The notes beneath the pieces were generated by a model. The model was not told where the DNA came from and made no database searches. It saw only the letters and a program-made list of their open reading frames with translations. The translations under genes and the position numbers were made by a program. A DNA stretch of 64,000 bases from JAFTYO01 sp045613125 (GTDB lineage Bacteria; Pseudomonadota; Alphaproteobacteria; RF32; CAG-239). Where the stretch lies: contig JAZLAM010000003.1 in the NCBI GenBank assembly GCA_045613125.1, forward strand, positions 1-64,000. The letters are read 5' to 3'. Below are positions 26,919-35,115 of this stretch, piece by piece; within the stretch, counting starts at the first letter, position 1, and each line of letters opens with the position of its first letter.

Positions 26919-26954
26919 TCAAAGGAGAAAGCTTGTCAAAACTTTCTCCTTTGA
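26919..26954 (-). promoter_or_regulatory. Intercistronic 13-bp hairpin between pilin genes
   Basis: TCAAAGGAGAAAG (26919-26931) and CTTTCTCCTTTGA (26942-26954) form a perfect 13-bp stem with a 10-nt loop, nine bases after the stop of the first pilin gene. No T-run follows on the minus strand, so it is more likely an mRNA-stabilising or processing element, or a partial attenuator, than a full terminator. It would allow the first pilin to be produced in excess. Confidence 0.75.
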
Positions 26955-26962
26955 ATTATATA

Positions 26963-27334
26963 TTAAAAGCCTTGGTTCATATCAGTTGTATCACCATCTT
27001 GGAATGAGTCACCTAATGTACCTTGAACATCGTTTGAACCTGTTGCGTAGTCAACAATAGCACCGGCAGCGGCCAAAATAGCCAAACCTACGGCAAGACC
27101 TGCAAACCACGGCCATTTTACTTTTCCGAAAATAGCTTGGAAAGCTAAAGCCACCAAACCGAAACCACCAACAACAAACACGATGGTCTTAACAGCTTTG
27201 AACACAGCTATTGCCTTAGTTCTAGCCGTACTCATCACACTTGCCTTCTGAGCATCAGCATCGCCTATAAATGCCAATGAAAATACTAAAGCAAAAGTAA
27301 GTATTGTGCAAAAATTATTTTTTAAGAATTTCAT
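26963..27334 (-). CDS. VirB2/TrbC-like major pilin (copy 1)
   Basis: 123 residues with AAGGAG eight bases before the ATG. The signal peptide ends D-A-D-A-Q near residue 29. Two membrane helices follow (TIVFVVGGFGLVALAFQAIF and FAGLAVGLAILAAAGAIV) separated by the short basic loop GKVKWPW, and a Gly/Asp-rich tail. It is first in the operon and followed by a strong hairpin, both consistent with a highly expressed major pilin. Family call is based on length, topology and position. Confidence 0.82.
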   Translation of the reverse strand: MKFLKNNFCTILTFALVFSLAFIGDADAQKASVMSTARTKAIAVFKAVKTIVFVVGGFGLVALAFQAIFGKVKWPWFAGLAVGLAILAAAGAIVDYATGSNDVQGTLGDSFQDGDTTDMNQGF

Positions 27335-27751
27335 TGTTTTTCTCCTTTATAATAGTAACAAACTTCTTATACACTTTTAGAATACCAAATTTTTTTTAAA
27401 ATTACCAGTTTTTTTATACACTATACACTCTCGCTAACATATTGTTTTTACTGATAAAGTATGTTGTGTAACAAAAAATTCATAATACATTTGATATTCA
27501 TCACACCGCCTTTATACGTTAAAAAAGTAAAAAAAGCTCTAATATATTATGTATCTTTACAATTAAAAATTTTTCTTATTATCTAAATTAAACTCATAAA
27601 GCAAAAAATCCTTAAGATTCAATTCTATTAACGCAATTTTAATATTATTAGTTGTATCTTTACACAAGATAAAACTGGATTTTAAATGGTAAAACACGCA
27701 TAACTGCTTGATTTTGTACAATTTTAAATCCCAAAGGAGTATATCTTTTTA
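27335..27751. other. Divergent intergenic region between secretion and pilus operons
   Basis: 417 bp, very AT-rich, between the starts of two divergent operons, so both promoters should lie here. I see no strong consensus pair. Candidates are a TATTCT at about 27387 on the minus strand and TTTACA near 27660 on the plus strand, each with a poor partner box. There is no open frame of note and no long inverted repeat. AAAGGAG at 27734-27740 is the binding site for the plus-strand gene. Confidence 0.6.
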
Positions 27752-29701
27752 ATGAAGAAAAATGGTGTAAAAAGTTTTGTTTTTAGTTTTTTACTATCCT
27801 TATTAGCGGTTGTGGCCGTAAATAAGGCCGTTTTTGATATGCCAGAAGAGCCTATAAAACATCAGAAGAAAAACAAATCCGTTACCAAAACAATTTCTTT
27901 ATTTTCTGAAAAACAAGATAATATTGATTTATCAAAAAGCGAATCTTCTTTTGAAGCGATAGAAAATTTGGTATTACCGGAAAAAGATTATACTGAACAG
28001 ATATTACCGGAAATAAACATAACACCAAAACAAGCATCATTTAAAGAAAAAACTCTGCCTACTACTAATATTGTCTATCAACAACAAGAAAAAAAGCTAT
28101 TATCTGAAGACCTTAATCAGATACATAAGAAACACATTAGTTTAAATGCAGCAAGCGAGATGGTCTTAGAATCAAAAATTTCTACAGATGAAACTCAAGA
28201 GACGGAAAATTTAAAATCAGAAAGCAATATTGTATATACCGACATTAGCGACACGTTAAACGATGAAAAACTTTTGCTTGAAGCGGAAAACAAGATTTTT
28301 TATTCACCTGAAGAAAAAAACAATGAGGTAAAAGCTGTTACAAACGATATAAAACCGGAAGAAAATTCCATACCACTTACTGAAAATCAAGATTTGTTGC
28401 ATGAGAATATAGATATCTTAACATCTGCTCAAACGACGCAAATTGCAATGCTAGAACCCAATAGTTTAATAAACTCCATAGACAGTTTTGATAAGCCGGA
28501 AGAAAAGCATATAGCCGAAATCGATCTTAAGAAAGAGTTTACGACAGAAAGCTCCTGGACTCAGATGTCAACAATTTCCACAGATGAAAACGATAATCCG
28601 TGGGTTGTAGCAAAAGGAAATCGTTTTGCAAAAAATAAAATCGCTCAGATCGACGCTTTAGCCGAGGATGAAGAAGAAAAACAAGTAAAACAAGAAGAGC
28701 AAGAAGCATCTTCACAAGAGGATACACCTAATCAAGAAACACCTTCTTCTACTGAAACAAACTCGGATATTGAAGAAAATATCGCTTCGGCGACTGAAAC
28801 AAATCATCCTATTACAGTATATAAGGAAGAAGATAAAACTCAGTCACAACAAAATGATCCAGTTACAAAAGATATGACCTCGGAAGATATTGAGAAAACT
28901 ATCGATGAGGAAGATTTTTCGTTACAGATATCACAAGAAACCGATAAAAATAATAATGAAGATAGAAAGGAAAGTGATATCTTATCACATAAACCTTTGC
29001 TTATTCCTTCAGACGGAAACGGAACAAAATTGGCATATAAAATGATACAAAATTTAATTATTCCTTTGCCTGAAGATATTGCCACCGATGCAGATTTAAC
29101 GCCTCAACTTTCATCAGAGCCTAATCAAAAGCCTGTAAAAGTTACAAAAAAAGAAAGTAAAGAACTTAAAAAAGAGGAAAAAGAAAGTGGTTTATTCAAA
29201 AGTATAAGCTCTTGGTTTTCAAGTAATGATAAAAGCAAAGATGATAATAAAAAATCAGATAAGCAACAGGATAAAAAGAAAAAGAAAAGAAGCGGAATAT
29301 TTTTATTTGACAGAGAAAATGATGATAAAGAAAATAGAGATTTAGCAGGAACAACTGAAATTATGCCGGCTGAGTTAAAGTTATCTTTTCAACCTAATCG
29401 GGCAGAAATTTCCGGACACACATTAAGGTGGATTCATGCTTTTGCCGACAATGCTCGTGATAATCATGGAATTTATATAGAAATCAGGATTGACGGCACA
29501 AGTTCATTTGCTCTACAGCAAAAAAGACTAAATTTATTAAGTTCTATTTTTGCCAACAGAGGAGTAGATTTTAGGAAAGTGAATGTGATATTCACTTCTC
29601 GCGAGCCAAACTCGTTTATTATTAGAAATATAAGATTTAACAACAATGATGAGGTTATAGTAGATGATGAAGCACTAGATACAAATTATCAATACTGGTA
29701 A
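27752..29701 (+). CDS. Anchored acidic protein with OmpA-like C-terminus, first gene of pilus operon (649 aa)
   Basis: Not a recognised named gene. Residues 9-28 form a single membrane anchor or uncleaved signal. Residues 30-500 are low-complexity, rich in E, K, S, T and N, and likely extended in the periplasm. A basic/serine patch (about 470-530) precedes a compact C-terminal domain (about 535-645) with the look of an OmpA/MotB peptidoglycan-binding fold: LKLSFQPNRAEISGHTLRWI, a later YIEIRIDGTSSFALQQKRLN and VNVIFTSRE. AAAGGAG lies 11 nt upstream of the ATG. It precedes a TcpQ-domain lipoprotein, so it may couple the pilus secretin complex to the cell wall. Confidence 0.55.
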   Translation: MKKNGVKSFVFSFLLSLLAVVAVNKAVFDMPEEPIKHQKKNKSVTKTISLFSEKQDNIDLSKSESSFEAIENLVLPEKDYTEQILPEINITPKQASFKEKTLPTTNIVYQQQEKKLLSEDLNQIHKKHISLNAASEMVLESKISTDETQETENLKSESNIVYTDISDTLNDEKLLLEAENKIFYSPEEKNNEVKAVTNDIKPEENSIPLTENQDLLHENIDILTSAQTTQIAMLEPNSLINSIDSFDKPEEKHIAEIDLKKEFTTESSWTQMSTISTDENDNPWVVAKGNRFAKNKIAQIDALAEDEEEKQVKQEEQEASSQEDTPNQETPSSTETNSDIEENIASATETNHPITVYKEEDKTQSQQNDPVTKDMTSEDIEKTIDEEDFSLQISQETDKNNNEDRKESDILSHKPLLIPSDGNGTKLAYKMIQNLIIPLPEDIATDADLTPQLSSEPNQKPVKVTKKESKELKKEEKESGLFKSISSWFSSNDKSKDDNKKSDKQQDKKKKKRSGIFLFDRENDDKENRDLAGTTEIMPAELKLSFQPNRAEISGHTLRWIHAFADNARDNHGIYIEIRIDGTSSFALQQKRLNLLSSIFANRGVDFRKVNVIFTSREPNSFIIRNIRFNNNDEVIVDDEALDTNYQYW

Positions 29702-29784
29702 TAAGTGATTTGCAGTGCTTGATTATTTAAATTTCAAACTGTATGATGGGAAAAACTATGAAATATGACTTAGGGGAATTAAAA

Positions 29785-30597
29785 ATGAATAAAAAAATAT
29801 TTCTATCGGTCTGCACAGTGTGCTTTTTAGGTTTAATGGGCTGCACACACTCTCGTCCAGACTATTCAGACTGCACCGGACCTGATTGTCAGGATTATGT
29901 AGACTATATGTGTCAAACAAATTTTGATCCTGATTTATGTCCATCTGATCCTTTTGTAAATTATACAAGGACAGCTGCTGATTTCAGGAAACACGGAGAA
30001 TTAACTCCTCGCAGTCATATGATATCTCAAGCCGCAGCTGGTAATAATTTATCAGCCACAATTCCCCCATCAATTGAAGATGAGGTTGTTTTATACGAAG
30101 AACAACTGATTAAAAAAGCCACTCCGGTTGAAACACATGCTTCTAATATCCCTGCTACAGAAAACACATCAGCTCCTGTTTTAGAGACTATTGTAGCGCA
30201 ACCCCCTGTTCAAGAAGAAACACCTCAAATTGATGACGTAGAGTATGAAGATGATGATCTTTTGGATATAGAAGTTGATGAAAAAGTTTCCGAATCTATC
30301 GATGAAGAAACCGAAGACAATGAAGATCCGGTTCAAGATTGGCTTGCTGAAGAGGGTCAAAACTTAAAAGCTCTTCTGACAGAATGGAGCGAAATTTCCG
30401 GGTGGAGACTGATTTGGAACACAAATCGTAATTATGTATTAAACGCCGGAGCAATGTTTAGAGGTCGTTTTGCTGATGTCAGCTCTGCTCTTATAAGAGC
30501 TTTTGCAAGAGCAAGGCCAGCTCCTATTGCTACATTTTATAAAGGAAATCGCGTATTAGTTGTTGAAACAATGGAGGATGAAAATGCGTATGAATAA
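29785..30597 (+). CDS. pilL: PilL-like lipoprotein with TcpQ domain
   Basis: 270 residues from the ATG at 29785, preceded by AGGGGA; earlier in-frame ATGs from 29743 lack a site and would bury the signal. Lipoprotein signal MNKKIFLSVCTVCFLGLMGC with the lipobox L-M-G-C. A Cys-containing segment follows, then an acidic linker. Residues about 190-265 match the TcpQ/PilL C-terminal domain: LLTEWSEISGWRLIWNTNRN, then FRGRFADVSSALIRAFARAR and FYKGNRVLVVE. In IncI R64 and toxin-coregulated pilus systems, such proteins assist the secretin. It overlaps the next gene by 14 nt. Confidence 0.8.
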   Translation: MNKKIFLSVCTVCFLGLMGCTHSRPDYSDCTGPDCQDYVDYMCQTNFDPDLCPSDPFVNYTRTAADFRKHGELTPRSHMISQAAAGNNLSATIPPSIEDEVVLYEEQLIKKATPVETHASNIPATENTSAPVLETIVAQPPVQEETPQIDDVEYEDDDLLDIEVDEKVSESIDEETEDNEDPVQDWLAEEGQNLKALLTEWSEISGWRLIWNTNRNYVLNAGAMFRGRFADVSSALIRAFARARPAPIATFYKGNRVLVVETMEDENAYE

Positions 30598-32194
30598 AAT
30601 TTTGAACTTAGCTTTGTCAGCGGTTGTTGTCGGTTTTGTGGCAGCATGCTCCGTTTCAACAGAGTTAGATACAAAGATGAGTAGAGAATTTGAAAGCTCA
30701 TCAAATCTGAAAGAAAAAGCTAAAGTTCCTACAACTCCTGAAGTTATTGATGTTGTTCGTGTAAAAGACGATATTTGGCTTGGGGATAGCAGTGAAGTAG
30801 AATATGAAGGAGATCCTGTTCCTTCATACTTGGAAACACCTGATGGCATTACATTGATTAGTAATCGTCCGATAACTTTATATGAAATCGGTGGCATGAT
30901 TAACAAAATCACATCTCTTTCCGTTCGTTATGAACAAGAATTGGAAGAAAGTGTAGTAGCTCTTGGCGATGCAAACGAACCAACTCTTGAATCTGTTGGT
31001 GCGCAATGGACTGATAGCACTAAGATGCTCGTTTCTTATGAAGGTCCTTTAAGCGGATTACTTGACGAGGTTTGTAACCGCTTCGGAATTTGGTGGAAAT
31101 ACGAAAATAAACAAATCTTTTTCTATAAATATATAACTAAAACTTTTGTGTTATATACTCTTCCCACGAAACCTACATTATCAGTTAACGTTGGTGGTTC
31201 ATCAACTGAAGGTGGTGCTGGTTCTTCTTCAGTATCATTAACAAACTCAGCTGATATTGATTTGTGGTCGAATGTTGAAAACTCTATCAGATCCATGATT
31301 TCCAGAGATGCTCAACTGACCATTGATCAATCTAACGGAACCGTAACGCTTACAGGCACACCGACAGATATTCGCAAAGTCGCCAAATTTGTAAATGAGC
31401 AAAATCTTCGTATGTCACGTCAAGTTGCTATCAGTGTTAAGGTTTTGCAAGTTAATGTGAGCGATTCTGATAACTACGGTTTAAATTTAGAAGCTGTATT
31501 TTCAGGAAACAATAGAATAAAAGAATTATCATTGGCCAGCCCTGCCGGTTTAGGTGCTGAAATTCCTAATAATTTAACGATGTCTATAATATCAGGAAAA
31601 TGGAATCTATCAGCTTTAATACAAGCTTTTTCAGAGCAAGGCAACACCAACCTTATAACAAGTGGCACTGTTACAACCTTAAACAACAAGCCTGCTCCTA
31701 TCCAAGTGGTAAAAACTCAGAACTATATATCTGAAATTACAAAAACAAGTAATGGTTCTGATAGTGGTAGTTATGATATATCTACAACAACTGAAGAAAT
31801 TGAAACCGGCTTTACTTTAGATGTGTTGCCACGTATTTTGGAACACGGCCGGTTAATGCTGATGTTTAATTTAACTTTATCTGATTTGATTGAATTGCAA
31901 AAAGTTGAATTTGCTGGAACAACACAGGAAACAGGCGGTCAATATATTCAGAACCCAATAATTGAAACTCGTGGCTTCACACAAGAAGTTGCAATGAAAT
32001 CTGGCGAAACGCTAGTTTTAACAGGTTACGAACGTGTTGAAAACACATCCAAAAAGACAGGCACAGGTTCAGCTGAAAACTCTTTATTGGGAGGAACAGC
32101 AATAGCAAACCAAACTCGTTCTATTTTGGTTATCTTGCTAACCCCTGTAGTATTGGAATCTCCTTTGGTTCCAGAATCAAGAATGAAACTCTAA
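30584..32194 (+). CDS. pilN: PilN-family type IVb pilus secretin lipoprotein
   Basis: 536 residues starting at the ATG at 30584, six bases after GGAGG; upstream in-frame starts are less well placed. The lipoprotein signal has the lipobox V-A-A-C. Residues 85-170 look like a secretin N0/STN domain (ISNRPITLYEIGGMINKITS), and 230-290 like an N1 domain (QLTIDQSNGTVTLTGTPTDI). From about 290 the secretin core shows RQVAISVKVLQVNVSDSDNY, then a gated-pore region ending in SGETLVLTGYERV and RSILVILLTPVVL. It forms the outer-membrane pilus pore. Neighbours match the R64 pilL-pilN-pilO order, without a separate pilM. Confidence 0.88.
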   Translation: MRMNKILNLALSAVVVGFVAACSVSTELDTKMSREFESSSNLKEKAKVPTTPEVIDVVRVKDDIWLGDSSEVEYEGDPVPSYLETPDGITLISNRPITLYEIGGMINKITSLSVRYEQELEESVVALGDANEPTLESVGAQWTDSTKMLVSYEGPLSGLLDEVCNRFGIWWKYENKQIFFYKYITKTFVLYTLPTKPTLSVNVGGSSTEGGAGSSSVSLTNSADIDLWSNVENSIRSMISRDAQLTIDQSNGTVTLTGTPTDIRKVAKFVNEQNLRMSRQVAISVKVLQVNVSDSDNYGLNLEAVFSGNNRIKELSLASPAGLGAEIPNNLTMSIISGKWNLSALIQAFSEQGNTNLITSGTVTTLNNKPAPIQVVKTQNYISEITKTSNGSDSGSYDISTTTEEIETGFTLDVLPRILEHGRLMLMFNLTLSDLIELQKVEFAGTTQETGGQYIQNPIIETRGFTQEVAMKSGETLVLTGYERVENTSKKTGTGSAENSLLGGTAIANQTRSILVILLTPVVLESPLVPESRMKL

Positions 32195-32213
32195 TTTTAT
32201 AAAGGATTGTGTC

Positions 32214-33503
32214 GTGTTAGAAGATGCTAATTTAGATGATAACTACGCCAACAACGACTTTTCTGAAAGAGAAGAGACGAAGGCGTGGGGTACCAGTTTT
32301 GAAAGCGGTGGCACAACTTATGCTGCCAGTCTATTTTGGCAGCCTTTACAGAACCGTGATGATCCATACACAGAAGTGGCAGAAGCTTCAGAAAATGTAC
32401 TTGAGGGAGCGGACTTATTCTGCTTAAAACCTGGAAAATCTCCACAGTTCGGTTTATGTATCTCGTATCAAGGCTACTCTAAAAAGTATTCATCGGCAGC
32501 AGTTGCTGTGGCAACAGCTTTATCTGACAGATCCTCATTTTTAGCAGTATTCAAAGTAAGTAACGGCTGGTGGTATGTATGTGCTCGTAACGATATTATC
32601 TTATCCGACGGAGATATGCTTTTCTTAAATGAAGAAGATGCTAAAGAACAATATCTTTCCATGCTAGCCGTACCGGATTGGGGGCATAAAATAGCACCTC
32701 CGGAATGGTTGTTGGAAGAAACTGAAGATATATCTTTAGACGCTTTATTGGAACGTGGAGCAGAATCTAAGTTACAAAAGATACATGCTATACGTGGTAT
32801 GAAACTATTTGGCTTAATAGCAGCAATCGGTATTGTTATTATATGGTTGATTTCGACACTTATAGATTCAATTTTTACAACACCACCGCCAAAACCTATC
32901 ATTGCGCCTGTTCCTGTTAAACCTATTGAAAAAGCTCCTCCTCCTCCGGAGCCAAAGCCATGGGAGAAAATTCAGGATCCTCAAGATGTAATGATAAAGT
33001 GTTTTGAAGCGACACAAGAAGTTGTAGGTATTGTAACACCGGGATGGAAAATAGAAGGTGTTACATGTACTCCTACAGGTTTGGTAACCTCTTGGAGAAG
33101 AGAAATTGGTAGAATCACATGGATTGATAAAGCTTTATCGTCGTCGGGAGTTAATTTTTCCAGCAGATCAATTTCACCAAATGGAACAAGTGTGATTGTT
33201 TCCATGCCTATAACCGGAGTAAAACAGATTGATTCACCTCCGGATACAAATTCTGTTGATATGATAAACATACTAAATGACTTGTCTCAAGCCATCCAAG
33301 TGCCGATTAAGACAAGTAATGAGACGTGGACATCTCCACAGAAGAAAATATATAAGTCTGTAAAAATTTCATTCAATTCAAAACATAATCCTTTGCAATG
33401 GTTGGATTTGTTAATAAATTTTTCAGGACTTAAGGTTACAACTATAAAATATGATCCAAAAACAAATAACTGGCAGTATGAAGGAGCAATATATGTACGA
33501 TAA
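32214..33503 (+). CDS. pilO: PilO-like type IVb pilus inner-membrane protein
   Basis: 429 residues from a GTG start at 32214 with AAGGA seven bases upstream. The N-terminal cytoplasmic part is about 195 residues, followed by one membrane span (about 198-222, FGLIAAIGIVIIWLISTLI). A proline-rich linker (PPPKPIIAPVPVKP) precedes a periplasmic domain of about 180 residues. This layout fits PilO/PilO2 of type IVb pili, which bridges the cytoplasmic ATPase/platform and the secretin. It overlaps the following gene by 11 nt. Confidence 0.75.
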   Translation: MLEDANLDDNYANNDFSEREETKAWGTSFESGGTTYAASLFWQPLQNRDDPYTEVAEASENVLEGADLFCLKPGKSPQFGLCISYQGYSKKYSSAAVAVATALSDRSSFLAVFKVSNGWWYVCARNDIILSDGDMLFLNEEDAKEQYLSMLAVPDWGHKIAPPEWLLEETEDISLDALLERGAESKLQKIHAIRGMKLFGLIAAIGIVIIWLISTLIDSIFTTPPPKPIIAPVPVKPIEKAPPPPEPKPWEKIQDPQDVMIKCFEATQEVVGIVTPGWKIEGVTCTPTGLVTSWRREIGRITWIDKALSSSGVNFSSRSISPNGTSVIVSMPITGVKQIDSPPDTNSVDMINILNDLSQAIQVPIKTSNETWTSPQKKIYKSVKISFNSKHNPLQWLDLLINFSGLKVTTIKYDPKTNNWQYEGAIYVR

Positions 33504-35097
33504 GCTATTAAATAAAAATATAATCACAGCAGCTTTGGTTTCACTTATGACTTTAGGTGTTACCGGAACTTGTGAAGCTCAGGGGGTTGTTTCTTTAGTG
33601 GAAGATGAAGAAAAAGTCGTATCGCCACAAGATAATACAAATAAAGCTATTGAGGAAAATAATGATTTCAACGATTTTGGTATTGAAATCAAAGCTGAAA
33701 TTCCTGAAAGTTTGCCAGAAGATGATGAAATTATTCCCGTTGATGGCGAAGCTATGATTTCTCCTGAACCAGCAGTTAAAACTGTTCCTGCAGAGGAAAA
33801 AGTAAATAATAAACCAACTAAGGAAAAAATTGTTGAGGACAAACCTGTAACCGAAAACAAAACAAACTCACAGAAAACTGCTGAAACGGAAGCTTCAGCG
33901 AAAGTTGATGCTGATGAAGAAATCCTAAATGAAGATCCTATAGATAATTTACTTAACAATGATGAAGATGTTTTAGGAGAGGAAACAGCAACCATCGAAG
34001 ATCCTTTAGTTACCGGATTGGAAAAAACTGATGTCGCGCCAAAAACACCTTCAACACCTAACAGTTTACCGGCTGTAGGGCTTAATCCTTTACCTGAAAA
34101 GGTTGTAGAAAAAGAACCTGTTAAACCTGCAGAACTTTTTGCAAATAGAGTATTATCGAAAATAGATAATGATTTGTTTACGCAAATGTCGGATATTGAA
34201 AAGCAGACGACATTGCTCACTTTGGAATTAAGACGAGAGAAATTACGTAATGAAGTTGAAGCAGTAAAAGCTCAACGTAACAAAGCTGAAGAGGAAAAAC
34301 TTGCTGCAGAAGAAGAGAAAAAGCGTAAAGAACTTGAAAGACAAAAAGAACTGGAAGCTCAAATTTTGAGAGAACAGCAGCTATTAAAACAAAAAGAAAT
34401 AGAGCTTGAAAAAGTTAAGCAAAGAAAAGCTTTAGTTGCTTATATGAACAAAATGTTGGAAGAAAAGCAGATTTGGATAAAAGAAAACGCCGAACTATTT
34501 AAAAAATTGAAAGAAGTTGAAAAAGATAGAGATGAAATAGCAGAAAACTTTAAAGGTAAACTTGATAATTTAACCACATTGTCAAATAGTTTTATTCAAA
34601 GTGCAAACAGTGCAAAAAGTAATCATGATAGAACCATCGCAAGCTTAACAGCGCAGAATATTCAACTAAAAAAACGTTTGGAAGCAGCTACAGCTACACC
34701 AAATCCGTTTAGTCCTAATGCGTCTGAAGATCTCGGTGCTGATACTCCTGTAAATATTGCTAAAGCATATGCTATTTTGGATATTAGCGGTAAAGGTGAT
34801 AATCTGGTAGCTAAACTTATAAACAAAGAAGGAGATTCTTTTTCTACCAGGAAAGGAACAGTTTTACAAACAGGTCATGTTGTTGAAGAAATAACACCAT
34901 CTTACATTATGTTTAACATTAAAGGAATCAAGCAGTTTCTTTATTTAGTAGATACAATGGAACCTGAAAAATTTGCCTCTGATGGTACAACATCAAAACC
35001 CAAAGCAGCTCCTGCTCCTGTCAAAAAGAAAGAAAAATCTAATGTAGGTAATGTTTCTTCAGCTCCAACTTTGGGTGCTGGTATGTTCGTGAAATAG
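33493..35097 (+). CDS. pilP: PilP-like type IVb pilus protein with coiled coil (534 aa)
   Basis: The ATG at 33493 is six bases after AAGGAG and opens on a signal peptide ending C-E-A-Q; an earlier ATG at 33451 would lie inside pilO. Residues 30-215 are acidic and Pro/Lys-rich. Residues 225-385 are a strong coiled coil (EEEKLAAEEEKKRKELERQK). The C-terminal domain (about 420-500), with AYAILDISGKGDNLVAKLIN and FNIKGIKQFLYLV, resembles the PilP beta domain. Ordinary PilP of R64 is much shorter (about 150-200 residues), so the extended coiled coil is an addition specific to this locus. Likely periplasmic, between PilO and the secretin. Confidence 0.68.
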   Translation: MYDKLLNKNIITAALVSLMTLGVTGTCEAQGVVSLVEDEEKVVSPQDNTNKAIEENNDFNDFGIEIKAEIPESLPEDDEIIPVDGEAMISPEPAVKTVPAEEKVNNKPTKEKIVEDKPVTENKTNSQKTAETEASAKVDADEEILNEDPIDNLLNNDEDVLGEETATIEDPLVTGLEKTDVAPKTPSTPNSLPAVGLNPLPEKVVEKEPVKPAELFANRVLSKIDNDLFTQMSDIEKQTTLLTLELRREKLRNEVEAVKAQRNKAEEEKLAAEEEKKRKELERQKELEAQILREQQLLKQKEIELEKVKQRKALVAYMNKMLEEKQIWIKENAELFKKLKEVEKDRDEIAENFKGKLDNLTTLSNSFIQSANSAKSNHDRTIASLTAQNIQLKKRLEAATATPNPFSPNASEDLGADTPVNIAKAYAILDISGKGDNLVAKLINKEGDSFSTRKGTVLQTGHVVEEITPSYIMFNIKGIKQFLYLVDTMEPEKFASDGTTSKPKAAPAPVKKKEKSNVGNVSSAPTLGAGMFVK

Positions 35098-35115
35098 TAT
35101 TACGGATAATTGGGA

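Noticed and set aside
27335..27751. Replication origin or riboswitch in the divergent intergenic region
   Set aside because: It is only AT-rich; no iterons, DnaA-box cluster or conserved riboswitch core is visible.
33579..34220. Minus-strand open frame opposite the PilP-like gene
   Set aside because: It mirrors the Glu/Lys/Pro-rich region as Ser/Phe-rich sequence and has no ribosome binding site.
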